From assembly GCA_036346225.1 (NCBI GenBank), contig JARFIW010001105.1:620001-684000 (forward strand): a stretch of 64,000 bases of DNA, written 5' to 3'. Under the pieces are notes generated by a model. The model was not told where the DNA came from and did no database searches. It worked only from the letters and a program-made list of their open reading frames with translations. Positions 33,598-45,076 of the stretch are shown here, one piece after another; position 1 is the stretch's first letter; every line of letters starts with the position of its first letter. Source of the stretch: Platerodrilus igneus (Eukaryota > Arthropoda > Insecta > Coleoptera > Lycidae). The translations under genes and the position numbers were made by a program.

Positions 33598-33844
33598 TGT
33601 TATTATAGTTTGAGACAAAAAGAAACACAAACTTTATTTATACAAATACCAGAACATAATATTACATGTGTTCAACACAATACTTGACAGAGTACCGCAT
33701 TGCTATGACCATTGACGTAAAAAGTAAAAGTAACTAACTTCACCACTTAAAATATAAAATTACCAAAAGCTGTGTCTAACATAACATACAACGATAAAAT
33801 TAGGTTTGTTAAAGGTAGGTAAACAAAACATTCTAACATTAACA
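33598..33844 (-). repeat. Copia solo LTR with AATAT target duplication
   Basis: 247 bp, TG...CA, flanked by AATAT at 33593-33597 and 33845-33849. This is the expected product of LTR-LTR recombination of the full element at 35972-40449. Confidence 0.9.
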
Positions 33845-33915
33845 AATATTGCTTCTGTCAATAAACTAAGATGTAGACTCTCCCAAGTACACAGCGTATT
33901 TAAGTTGTTACAAAC

Positions 33916-34634
33916 ATGGTGGCATTCTCTGGGGTAAAAGATTCCGGAGTTAAAATAGTCCCCCATTCGGATCTCCGGGAGGGTACTACTTCGGAGGATG
34001 CGATCGGAAAGCTAAAAATAAGAGTCGGGAACATTCTGCGAGTTGGAGCGTGGAATGTTAGAAGTATGAAGCAAGTAGGTAAGCTAGAGAACATAAAAAT
34101 CGAAATGAATAGGTTATCACTAGACATAGTAGGGATCAGTAAAGTTCGGTGGCCAGAGGCGGGGGATTTTTGGAGTGGAGACTTCAGGGTAATTCATACA
34201 GGAGCAGAGGAAGGAAATTTGGGTGTGGGGATAGTTATGCGGAAAAAGATAGGATACTGTGTCGAAAATTACTTACAAAAGAACCAAAGAGTACTCATGG
34301 TTAGATTAGAATCTAAACCGGTAAACACGGTAATAATACAAGTATACATGCCCACCTCTAGCTACAGTGACGAAGAGGTAGAAGTCATCTACAAAGATAT
34401 CGAAGACATATTAAGATACGTAAAAGGACATGAAAATTTAATAATTACGGGGGATTTTAATGCCGTGGTAGGTGAGGGTAGGGAAGGAGCGGTAGTAGGC
34501 TGATTTGGTTTAGGCACCAGAAATGACAGGGGAAATAGGCTGGTAGAATTTTGCGACAAGAACAATTTAATCATCACAAACACATTATTTCAACATCATG
34601 CTAGAAGGCGATATACGTGGAAGATGGCAGGAGA
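33916..34634 (+). pseudogene. LINE (RTE-type) endonuclease fragment, copy X2
   Basis: The best-preserved of the three X copies, with 195 open codons from MVAFSGVKDSG. Endonuclease motifs: WNVRSM, GISKVRW, YMPTSS, ITGDFNAVVGEG. A TGA (34501) then interrupts, and the frame continues FGLGTRNDRGNRLVEFC, TNTLFQHHARRRYTWKMAGD. Cut at 34634 by the unit joint. It encodes the N-terminal nuclease that nicks target DNA for target-primed reverse transcription. Confidence 0.85.
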
Positions 34635-34949
34635 TATCTAAATTTACATAATCCAAAACTGTTCATTTATTTCCATAGGGTATACATCTTTTATATTTCG
34701 TTTTATGCAATTAGAGGATAGTAAGCTGAGAGACATTCCATATAAGAGACATAGGTCACCCGCACTTAACTAGAGAATAGTAGTAGCAAAAGGTAATTAT
34801 ACTGATTTTTCTATTTCAAAAAACCGCTTTAATTACAAATACTATTCTAAATCAAACGAGAAAGTGTCTCTTAAAGGAATTTTAATGTTATTGCATATTT
34901 GCTATCTACTATCTATACGTGAGGTTAAGTTCCCATTTTCACTGAATAT

Positions 34950-35197
34950 TGTTATTATAGTTTGAGACAAAAAGAAACACAAACTTTATTTATACAAATA
35001 CCAGAACATAATATTACATGTGTTCAACACAATACTTGACAGAGTACCGCATTGCTATGACCATTGACGTAAAAAGTAAAAGTAACTAACTTTACCACTT
35101 AAAATATAAAATTACCAAAAGCTGTGTCTAACATAACATACAACGTATAAAATTAGGTTTGTTAAAGGTAGGTAAACAAAACATTCTAACATTAACA
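34950..35197 (-). repeat. Copia 3' LTR, unit 3
   Basis: 248 bp, same termini as the other copies; followed by CCCTCCCTC, the complement of the polypurine tract. Confidence 0.9.
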
Positions 35198-35221
35198 CCC
35201 TCCCTCAAACCTACATTTAAT

Positions 35222-35703
35222 TTACATACTAGAGAGGCCAAGCAGTTTTACAAAACCAATAAATTTTTCGGAACCCAAAGATTTTGTAAAAATGTCCGCC
35301 AACTGCTCATTACTAGGAATATATTTAACAGTAATAATCCCTTTAGTCATCAAGTCAACTACAAAAAGAAACTTAACATCTATGTGTTTACAACGTCTAT
35401 TGTTTTCAAAGTTTTCTAACAACTTAGATTGTACAGTTTGATTATCTTCGTACACACAAAAGGTAATTTATATTCTAATAGCATATCAGTTAACAAATTT
35501 TTATGTACAGTAATGCATGAAAGCTGAGCATAAGTGATCAACTCGATTCTGTAGTTGATAAAGCAATAGACAGACTGATTTTTGCAGCTACCACGAAATC
35601 ACAGTTGCCAAATACTTTAAAGCAATGTCCACTATTAGATTTTCGATCATCAACATTTGCACCAATCTGCAGTCCGATATACTGGAAGACTGTCATGAAA
35701 AGA
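35222..35703 (-). pseudogene. Copia RNase H / polyprotein C-terminus fragment
   Basis: The minus strand gives DDRKSNSGHCFKVFGN (about 35600-35660) and CKHIDVKFLFVVDLMTKGII, IPSNEQLADIFTKSLGSEKF (35250-35400), the usual Ty1/copia polyprotein end. It duplicates 36269-36700 with small indels. Confidence 0.85.
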
Positions 35704-35706
35704 TAT

Positions 35707-35971
35707 CTAAATTTACATAATCCAAAACTGTTCATTTAATTTCATAGGCGTATACATCTTTTATATTTCGTTTTATGCAATTAGAGGATAGTAAGCTGAG
35801 AGATTCAATTAAACATAGTCACCACTATAACAGAATAGTAGTAGCAAGTATTATACTTTCTATTTCAACTAGAGAATACGTGTCTTAAAGGTAATTAATG
35901 ATTTTCTATTTCTAAATCAACGAACTAAGAATTTAAGTATGTTTTAATGTGGTCATTCATTCACTGAATAT
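35707..35971 (+). repeat. Duplicated unit 4: intron block R, degraded copy
   Basis: Same block as 31989, 33296 and 34638 but with many short deletions (about 45 bp lost overall). It leads into the left AATAT of the full Copia element. Confidence 0.75.
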
Positions 35972-36218
35972 TGTTATTATAGTTTGAGACAAAAGAAACA
36001 CTAAACTTTATTTATACAAATACCAGAACATAATATTACATGTGTTCAACACGGTAATACTTGACAGAGTACATTGCTATGACCATTGACGTAAAAGTAA
36101 AAGTAACTAACTTTACCACTTAAAATATAAAATTACCAAAAGCTGTGTCTAACATAACATACAACGTATAAAATTAGGTTTGTTAAAGGTAGGTAAACAA
36201 AACATTCTAACATTAACA
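35972..36218 (-). repeat. Copia 3' LTR of the full element
   Basis: TGTTATTATAG...CATTAACA, 247 bp, left AATAT at 35967-35971. Confidence 0.92.
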
Positions 36219-36268
36219 CCCTCCCTCAAACCTACATTTAATTTACATACTAGAGAGGCCAAGCAGTT

Positions 36269-39200
36269 TTACAAAACCAATAAATTTTTCGAACCCAAAG
36301 ATTTTGTAAAAATGTCCGCCAACTGCTCATTACTAGGAATATATTTAACAGTAATAATCCCTTTAGTCATCAAGTCAACTACAAAAAGAAACTTAACGTC
36401 TATGTGTTTACAACGTCTATTGTTTTCAAAGTTTTCTAACAACTTAATTGTACTTTGATTATCTTCGTACACACAAAAGGTAATTTATATTCTATATGCA
36501 TATCAGTTAACAAATTTTTATGTACAGTAATTCGCATGAAGCTGAGCATAATGATACGAACTCGATTCTGTAGTTGATAAAGCAATAACAGACTGTTTTT
36601 GCAGCTCCACGAAATCAAGTTGCCAAATACTTTAAAGCAATGTCCACTATTAGATTTTCGATCATCATCATTTGCCCAATCTGCATCCGAATAGCCTACT
36701 AAAACTTCATTTGAACAATAATAATGCAATTTATAATCAATAGTTGATTTTAGATATTTTAGGACCCTTAATAAATGTTTGAAATGTTCATCAGTGGCAT
36801 TATCCTGATATTTACTAAAATAACTGATACTATAACATATATCAGGTCTTGAACCTATCATAATGTACATTAATGATCCTAATAATTCTTTATAGGGTAG
36901 TTCAGTTTTTAATTTGTCCTTACAATTTCTTTGTAAATTTAGGTTTCTTTCAATTGGGGTCTTAAACATTTTACTATCATTAACGTTAAATCGTTTAATT
37001 AAATTTTCAATCAAAAGTGTTTGATCAATTGTTATTTCACCTTTTTCGAGATTTCTTATAATCCGTATGCCTAGAAATTTATTAACATTAGGTAGTTCTT
37101 TCATTTTATAATGTTGACATAGTTTAGTTTTAACCATTACAATAAAATTCATATCATTACTAGCAATTAAAATGTCATCGACATATACTAATAAATAGCA
37201 ATGAATATTTTTATTTAAAAAAGTAAATAGACAGTAATCTGACTGAGACTGTTTAAAATTTAAGCTTGTCATTAAATCGTTAAGACAGTTGTTCCATATT
37301 TTAGGAGATTCTTTCAAACCATAAAGTGCCCTTTTTAATAAACAAACTTTATTCCTGTTACAATCTTCAACTTTTAATCCCTCAGGAATTTTTATAAAAC
37401 TTTTCCTTAACTGAACCGTTTAAAAGGCATTTTTACATCTAACTGCACCATAAACAGATTTTCTTTGTTACAAACAGATAGCAAAATTCTGAATGTAGAA
37501 AGTTTTGCTACGGGTGCATGTATTGAAATGAATTTAGATCTTTTGTTCAAAACCTCTGACAACTAGTCTTGCTTTGAATAATTTTTGTCCTTTGTCATCC
37601 TCTTTTATACGAAACACCCATCGATTGCTTAATATTTCTTTATTTTCGGGTACATCAACCAGTTTCCAAGTTTAATTTTCTTTTAATGCGTTTAATTCGT
37701 CATCTATAGCTATTTTCCATTTATTCCAATTTACCGATCTTGCTGCTTCATTGTAAGAGTTTGGTGTGTCCACACAATCACTTAACAATGCCAAATAACT
37801 TATATCCAATTCGTAATCATTTAACTTCGATGGCAATTTAACATTTCGTTTTGGTCTGCTGGTTCCTGTAGCCAATTCGTTTTCATTACTTTCATTTTCG
37901 GACTCTTCTGCATCACTTACATTTTGTCTGCAGCCTTATACCCTATCGTAGTTATCCTTTTCAAAATTTGTTTCATCAAACAATACATTTCTACTGTGAA
38001 GAATTTTATTGCTACTTTCTTCCCATAACCGATAACCATCTTTCGTATAACCTATAAATTTACATTTCACACCTTTATCGTCCAATTTTGTTCTAAGAGC
38101 ATCTGGTATTCTTGCATAAGCTACACAACCAAAAACACGCATGTTTGATACATTTGGTTTTCTGCGTGTCCATAATTCAAACGGTGTTTTATTATTTATT
38201 AAACATGATTGGCACCTATTATTTATATAAGCGGCAGTGAGTACTGCTTCCGTCCAAAACTTTTGTCTAAACTTGCCTGCATTATCATTGATCTAGCCCT
38301 GTCCATCAAAGTCTGGTTCATGCGCTCAGCGACACCATTTAATTGAGGGGTATATGGAGGTACATAGCTGATCTCTATTCCCATTTCTGCACAAAAACTG
38401 ATTAATTCTTTAGAACAATATTCCCCGCCATTATCACATTTTAATTTTGCAACATTTCTATTCATTAACGAGGTTACTTTTGCAACATATTCTTTAAAAC
38501 ATTTAGTTACTTCACTCTTTTGACTAATTATATTGACCATGACAAAGCGAGTAATCGTCTACAAAAGTAAGAAAATAGCGTTTGCTATCATGTGAAGTGG
38601 GTATTATGGGACCACACAGGTCACTATGGATTAATTCAAGCACATTTTGCGATCTAGTCGTTTCTGAATAATATGGCAAACATTTTAGTTTTGACTTTAT
38701 ACAAATTTCTCACAATTTATTTTCATGCTCGTTCACAAAATCTAACCCATTAACTAGACTTAAATTTTTGATTTTTATCAATGAGCTATAATTTAAGTGC
38801 CCATATCTTTTATGCCAAAGATCTACATGCGATTCTTGTGCTAAATTTCCACTTTCTACGTTACAAATTTTAAATACAATCTTATAAAGATTTCCTACTC
38901 GTTTACCTCTAGCATAAACACACCCATCTTTTTCTATAGACACAATTCCATTATAGCAAATTATCTTAAAACCTGCCTTTTCAATTGCTGATATTGACAA
39001 TAAATTTACTCTAAGTGCAGGAATGCACATTACATTTTTAAGTCTAATTGTTAACTGCTTATCTTTTATTTCAGAAATAACCTCTATATCACCAGTGCAT
39101 GTTGCCTTCATACTCTTTCCTTGCTCTGCCAAGTGTATCAACTTCGCTTCTTCAAAATTTTGTTTGTTTATTAGCATACCTTCATCGTTAGTGTAATGAT

Positions 39201-40075
39201 GCGTTGCTCCGAGTCTGCAAACCATTCCATTTCACCCATTTCTTCTGAGACAGTACAAAAGCTACGGAATTTTCATAATTCGATTCATCGCTTGATGACT
39301 TCTTGCTTTCAGCCAGGTTTGCTGTGTTATGTTTATTTTACTCACATTTTTAACAGTACATTGTGTCGAGCGGTGACCAAACTTATTACATGTATAACAC
39401 TTAATACCACACACCTTTTAAGTGTCCTAACTTTCCGCATTTAAAGCATTTTATGGGCCTCTGTGCAGTAAATGACGATGCTACATCCCTTACACCTTTT
39501 CAGCACTTTTGTTTACATTAAACTCTAGAAGTCTGCTTTTTACAAATGCCAATTGTAAGTCATCTTTCGATAACGTTCGAATTGCAGTGACTATACTTTC
39601 ATACGCAACAGGCATCGACAGGAGTAAAAAGCAAGCCATGTCTGATTCGTCAAAATTGCTTCCGATATCCTTTAACTCTCTGAATATTTTATCTACCTTT
39701 GAAAAGTGATTTTGCAAATCAGTGTTAGCATCATACTTCAATCGAGTGAGTTCTTCCAACAAATAAAATTTCGAACAAGTGCCCTTTTCATAAAAATACC
39801 TTCTAATTTGACATCATTTCAAAAGCGTTTTCAATTCCTTTGATATATTCCAAATGGGAATCTGCAATGCTTTGCACAATTATCATTACCGCCTTGTTAT
39901 TTTTCTTATGCCACACCTCGTTTCTGCTTTGAACAGGAGTCGCAACGAGAACATCACTTACTTCAGCAGCTTTCATTACCGATTGTAATCTAAACTTCCA
40001 ATTATCGAAGCTATTTCCTGCGAAGGGAACAATTCCATGCTTATTTTCAAGGCTTTGTTGAGAACGGGTCTCCAT
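36269..40075 (-). pseudogene. Copia gag-pol polyprotein, multiply frameshifted
   Basis: Gag starts at the ATG 40075 (METRSQQSLENKHGIV; MLEELTRLKYDANTDLQ at 39762), with two zinc knuckles near 39340-39450 (CFKCGKLGHLKG; CYTCNKFGHRSTQC). Protease near 39200-39225: the expected DSGATHH reads CRLGATHH, so the catalytic Asp is lost. Pre-integrase HHCC start DLWHKRYGHLNYSSL (38800). Integrase core 38223-38540 (LKCDNGGEYCSKEL; PQLNGVAERMNQT), C-terminal part to 37672 (MRVFGCVAYARIP; KWKIAIDDELNALKEN). RT 36760-37640, with YVDDILIASND near 37180 intact. RNase H 36500-36700 (VGYSDADWANDDDRKS) and end IPSNEQLADIFTKSLG. At least six frame breaks. Confidence 0.9.
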
Positions 40076-40203
40076 TTTATTAACACTGTGCAATTTACAA
40101 AACCGAACCGATACTATCGCGAGCACGTTTTTACCAATGATCATAACCTTATTCTTTTTAATCCTTTTTTTTTTTTTGTCTACAGATCTGGGCCCATAAC
40201 CAT
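40076..40203 (-). other. Copia leader with primer-binding site
   Basis: Between gag and the 5' LTR; contains the PBS (GGTTATGGGCCCAG on the minus strand, about 40188-40201) and a T-rich run. The same leader occurs at 32151-32246 in unit 1. Confidence 0.8.
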
Positions 40204-40449
40204 TGTTATTATAGTTTGAGACAAAAAGAAACACAAACTTTATTTATACAAATACCAGAACATAATATTACATGTGTTCAACACAATACTTGACAGAGTA
40301 CCGCATTGCTATGACCATTGACGTAAAAGTAAAAGTAACTAACTTCACCACTTAAAATATAAAATTACCAAAAGCTGTGTCTAACATAACATACAACGAT
40401 AAAATTAGGTTTGTTAAAGGTAGGTAAACAAAACATTCTAACATTAACA
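40204..40449 (-). repeat. Copia 5' LTR of the full element
   Basis: 246 bp, right AATAT at 40450-40454, then LINE 5' sequence. Confidence 0.92.
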
Positions 40450-40515
40450 AATATTGCTTCTGTCAATAAACTAAGATGTAGACTCTCCCAAGTACACAGC
40501 GTATTTAAGTTGTTA

Positions 40516-41488
40516 CAAACATGGTGGCATTCTCTGGGGTAAAAGATTCCGGAGTTAAAATAGTCCCCATTCGGATCTCCGGAGGGTACTACCGGAGGAT
40601 GCGATCGAAAGCTAAAAATAAGAGTCGGGAACATTCTGCGAGTTGGAGCGTGGAATGTTAGAAGTATGAAGCAAGTAGGTAAGCTAGAGAACATAAAAAT
40701 CGAAATGAATAGGTTATCACTAGACATAGTAGGGATCAGTAAAGTTCGGTGGCCAGAGGCGGGGATTTTGGAGTGGAGACTTCAGGGTAATTCATACAGG
40801 AGCAGAGGAAGGAAATTTGGGTGTGGGGATAGTTATGGAAAAGATAGGATACTGTGTCGAAAATTACTTACAAAAGAACGAAGAGTACTCATGGTTAGAT
40901 TAGAATCTAAACCGGTAAACACGGTAATAATACAAGTATACATGCCCACCTCTAGCTACAGTGACGAAGAGGTAGAAGTCATCTACAAAGATATCGAAGA
41001 CATATTAAGATACGTAAAAGGACATGAAAATTTAATAATTACGGGGGATTTTAATGCCGTGGTAGGTGAGGGTAGGGAAGGAGCGGTAGTAGGCTGATTT
41101 GGTTTAGGCACCAGAAATGACAGGGGAAATAGGCTGGTAGAATTTTGCGACAAGAACAATTTAATCATCACAAACACATTATTTCAACATCATGCTAGAA
41201 GGCGATATACGTGGAAGATGGCAGGAGATATAGGAAGATATCAAATAGATTACATTCTTGTTCGACAACGGTTTAGTAATCAAGTAAAAGACTGTAGAAG
41301 CTACCCAGAAGCAGATATAGATACTGACCACAACATCGTAATTATGAAGGCCGCACTTAAATTTAAAAATCTAAAAAAAAAGGAACGGAAAAAGGCACTT
41401 GGACTTAGAGAAACTAAAATATAAAGATATTCAAGAAAGATTCGAAAAAAAGTCAAATGAATTGCTGAATGATATCGGGAAAATATCT
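40516..41488 (+). pseudogene. LINE (RTE-type) endonuclease fragment, copy X3
   Basis: Same endonuclease as X1 and X2 but longer at its 3' end: it continues past the unit-joint position with KMAGDIGRYQIDYILVRQRF, EADIDTDHNIVIMKAALKF (the catalytic D-H pair of the APE fold). It has more frameshifts, almost all one-base changes in homopolymers, and shares the TGA after GREGAVVG (41095). At 41488 it switches into a diverged LINE (Y) that repeats the last half of the endonuclease. Confidence 0.85.
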
Positions 41489-41489
41489 G

Positions 41490-42460
41490 AGGGAGAACAG
41501 AGGCAATCTACAAAGATATCGAAGACATACTAAGATACGTAAAAGGCCATGAAAATTTAATAATTATGAGGGATTTTAATGCAGTGGTAGGTGGGTAGGA
41601 GCGGGAAGGAACGGTAGTAGGTTTATTTGGTTTAGGCACTAGAAATGAGAGGAGAAATAGGCTGGTAGAATTTTGCGACAAGAACAAATTAATCACAAAC
41701 ACATTATTTCAACATCATGCTAGAGGACGATGTACGTGGAAGGTGCCAAGAGATATAGGAAGATTTCAAATAGTTTACATTCTTGTTAAACAATGGTTTA
41801 GGAATCAAGTAAAAGACTATAGAAGCTACCCAGAAGTAGATATAAACATTGACCACAACATCATAATTGTGAAGGGCGCTCTTAAATTTAAAAATTTGAA
41901 AAAAAGAAACAGAAAAAAGCACTTTGACTTTGAGAAACTAAAAGCTAAAGATATCCACGAAAGATTTGAAAAAAAAATCAAAGGAATTGCTGAAAGATAT
42001 CGGGAAAATTTATGATACTAAGGAAGTAGAAACAGAGTGGAATAGCATTAAATCCATCCTAGACATGGCAGCCAGAGATATTCTGGGGTATACACAAAAA
42101 GAAAATAAGAAACCATGGATAACAAAGGATATCCTGAATTTAATAGAAGTAAGACGAAAATACAAAAATAAATCAGACGAAACAAGAAAACAGAGATACA
42201 AAACCATAAAATGGGAAATTATTCGAAAATGCAGGAAAGCTAAAGAACAATGGATTGATGAAAAGTGCAAAGAGGTACAAACAAAGATGGAAATAGGAAA
42301 GACAGACGAAGCATACAAATTAATTAGAATGAATTTTAGGGATAGAAAACCGTATAGCAAAAATATAAGGGACGCACAAGGAAACGTCATAATAGAAAAC
42401 GTAGAGAAAGTGGGTAGATGGCAAGAATATATAGGAATTTATATGCAGGAGAGGAACTAA
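41490..42460 (+). pseudogene. LINE Y copy 1: endonuclease C-terminal half and linker
   Basis: Re-enters the endonuclease at the sequence homologous to 40983 (IYKDIEDILRYVKGHENLI-like, frameshifted). It then runs open from 41743 (MPRDIGRFQIVYILVKQWF; DINIDHNIIIVKGALKFKN) and 41966-42460 (linker ending GRWQEYIGIYMQ). DIDTDHN-type Asp-His motifs are present. The fusion point shares GAGGGAGAACAGAGGC with 48560, so this is a true subfamily start or a common truncation, not random. Confidence 0.8.
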
Positions 42461-44013
42461 CTGCATTAGAACAGGAATCAGACATTGAAAATGATGACTT
42501 GGGATATCCTATACTTAGAGATGAGTTTGAATTAGCATTAAAGAGTCTGAAAAATGGTAAGGCTCCGGGTAACAGATAAGGTGCAAGCAGAAACTCTAAA
42601 AGTAGCTGGACAAGCAGTAACAGAACGTCTCTTCCAACTTGTAAGCTATATGTATGATACAGGCAAGATACCCAAAGATTTCAAACGTAGCATCATAGTA
42701 ACTATACCAAAAAAGAAAGGCGCGGATAGATGTGAAAATTTTCGAACAATAAGTTTGACAGCACACGTGTCAAAAATATTAACTAGAATTGTGCAAAGAC
42801 GAATGGAAAAACGGGCGGAAGAAATACTAGGAGAAGATCAATTTGGGTTTAGGCGAAACAGGGGAACACGGGAGGCTATTTTAGCTCTGAGAGTGATAAT
42901 GGAGAAAACAATAGAAAAAGGGGAAAGCGTGAACATAGGATTTGTAGATCTGGAAAAAGCATTCGACAATGTAAAATGGAAAAAAATGTTTAAAATACTC
43001 AAAAAGATTGGAATGAGTTATAGGGATAGACGAATAGTACATAGCTTATACAGAGAGCAAACAGCAGTAATAGAATTAGAGCAGGAACGTAGAGAAATAA
43101 ACATTATGAAAGGAGTGAGACAGGGATGTGCCCTATCCCCATTGATTTTTAACTTGTACATAGAAGAGGCAGTGAATACTGTCAAATGCAGGAAGACATT
43201 TGGAATTACTATGCAGGGACAAAAAATTGATATGCTTAGATTTGCAGATGATATAGCGGTATTAGCGTCTAGCAAGGAAGAGTTAGAAGCTGCTCTTAAT
43301 GAAATGGAAACGGTTCTAACAGAGAGATACGGTATGAAAATTAACAAAACTAAAACTAAAGTTTTAGTATACAAAGATGGGGAAAATAAATCAAAAACAA
43401 GAATACAAGTATGTAACACGAACTTACAAGAGGTTAAGGATTTCTGCTACCTAGGAAGCCAAATAACGCAAGATGGAAAAAGCACAAAAGATATAAAACA
43501 AAGATTAGCACAAGGTCGTGCTACATTTAACAGGAAAAAGCAACTACTGTGCTCAAAGACCACAAACATAGAAACAAGGAAAAGATTGCTTAAAACATAT
43601 GTGTGGAGCACAGCACTGTACGGCTGTGAAGCCTGGACAGTAGGAGAAGCGGACAAGAAAAAGGTACAAGCCTTTGAAATGTGGTGCTACAGACGTATGA
43701 TGAAGATATCATGCACAGACAAAGTTAAGAACGAAGAGGTACTAAAAAATGGTAGGAGAAGAAAGAAATATGTGGAAAACGGCAAAAAAATAGGAGAGAT
43801 AGGATGATAGGCCACATACTACGGCATGAGGGAATAGTGCGGAATATATTAGAAGCAGAGATAGGAAAAAAGAGAAGAAGAGGCAGACCTAGGTTAGACT
43901 ACTGCACACAGGTAGTAAAAGATGTAGGCTGTAGGGGTTTCAGGGAGATGTGTAGGCTAGCCCAGAATAGAAATCAATGGAGGTACGCATCCAACCAATC
44001 CCAAGATGGATAA
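42461..44013 (+). pseudogene. LINE Y copy 1: reverse transcriptase and C-terminus
   Basis: RT of an RTE-type LINE, with 417 open codons (42554-43807) then a further 69 after one frameshift. Motifs in order: ITIPKKKGADRCENFRTISL region; A, FVDLEKAFDNVKWKK; B, GVRQGCALSPLIFNLYIEE; C, MLRFADDIAVLASS (FADD at 43241-43252 intact); then NKTKTKVLVY, FCYLGSQIT. The C-terminal part has YVWSTALYGCEAWT and MIGHILRHEGIVRNIL...KKRRRGRPRLDY ending NQWRYASNQSQDG. The upstream KNGKAPGT motif is frameshifted at 42570. It nearly retains a full RT. Confidence 0.9.
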
Positions 44014-45076
44014 ACTAATGACGAAAAGATAACTGTGCTTAAACATGATGATTATTATAAGTAAGTACAAGAATTGGTTGGGGATTATTCTCGAATAATG
44101 TTAGGTGTGTGAAAGGATTTACTGGAAAACCATTATTTCGGCAAATGTCTAAGTGTTGGGGGATCTTGGTAGCCACAGGTTGCTTAACCTCCTTCGCTGA
44201 ATCTCGGTAAAATAGGGCATAAAATTAGAAAATAATAGAAGGGGAACGAGCTGAATACACATGCTGTGTAAGAATTTCAGGGAACTATGTAGGCTAGCTC
44301 AGAATATAAATAAGTGCAGGCATGTGTCCAACCAGTTTTGAGACGGAAAACCTAATGACGAAAAAATAAGCGCAGATAAATTTGATGATTAGTATAAACA
44401 ACTAGTTGTTGGGTGTGAAATATCTCCAACTAATGTTGGCTGTGCGAAAAGATAAATTGGAAAATATAGTAAATCGTTAAATGGTTAAGTGTTGGGGGAA
44501 CTTGGCAGCCACAGGTTGCTTACCTCCCTTCACAACCACTAAAGGTCGGAGAAATAGGGCGTATAACTGTAAAACGATAGAAGGTGATCGAACTGCATCT
44601 AACAAGAAAGAACATCGCCTATGAGGAAAGGCAACAAACATAAAACAAGAAGAAAATTGTTGAAAGCATATGTGTGGAGCAAACCACAGTATGCCTATGA
44701 AATACAGGCAGTCTGAAACGCAGACAGAAAAACGGTAGCAGCCTTTTGAAATGCTGTGCTTTAGATTTATGAGGACGATGGCATGGACACACAAAGATAA
44801 TAACAAATAAGTTATAGAAATAGTAGGGGAACAAGGATATCTGGGGAAAAAGAGAAATAGAAGGGCGGAATACGTTCTAAGGCATCTTGGGGAATAGTAT
44901 GGGATATATTACAAGCAGAGATATGAAAAAAGAGGTAGATGTAGACCTAGATGAGATAGTTATAGATGCAAACTGTGCAAATTTCAGGGAAAAATCTGTA
45001 GGTTAGTTCAGAATAGGAAACAATGATGGTACGCGTCTAACCAGTTCTAGGACTGAAGACCTAATGATGATGACAA
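44014..45076 (+). repeat. LINE Y 3' region with three decayed C-terminal modules
   Basis: After the stop come 3'-UTR-like sequence and two further degraded copies of the C-terminal segment. One at 44250-44570 (NFRELCRLAQNINK-like, then TGTTGGGGGAACTTGGCAGC); one at 44580-45070 (KAYVWSKPQYAYE-like, then CTAATGATGATGAC). Each module ends with the same TGTTGGGG...CTTGG.AGCCACAGGTT block or an ATGATG run. The same module order appears in the minus-strand copy at 56970-57950. Confidence 0.75.

Larger units (their letters stand above)
33296..34637. repeat. Duplicated unit 2: intron block + solo LTR + LINE 5' part
   Basis: R block (33296-33592), solo Copia LTR (33598-33844) flanked on both sides by AATAT, then LINE endonuclease copy X2. 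The joint to the next unit is AGATAT|CTAAATTT. Confidence 0.85.
34638..35706. repeat. Duplicated unit 3: intron block + LTR + Copia 3' piece
   Basis: R block, LTR (34950-35197) with left AATAT, then ~500 bp of Copia 3' end (35198-35706), cut at AGATAT|CTAAATTT. It corresponds to unit 4 truncated inside the Copia RNase H. Confidence 0.85.
35972..40449 (-). mobile_element. Full-length Ty1/copia-type LTR retrotransposon, decayed
   Basis: 4478 bp between AATAT duplications (35967-35971 and 40450-40454). LTRs are at 35972-36218 and 40204-40449 (247 and 246 bp, near-identical). The polypurine tract complement CCCTCCCTC follows the 3' LTR. The primer-binding region next to the 5' LTR reads GGTTATGGGCCCAG on the minus strand, as in Drosophila copia, which uses a half-molecule of initiator tRNA-Met. 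Order on the minus strand is gag, protease, integrase, RT, RNase H, which defines Ty1/copia. The near-identical LTRs argue for recent insertion, whereas the coding region has many frame breaks. Confidence 0.92.
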
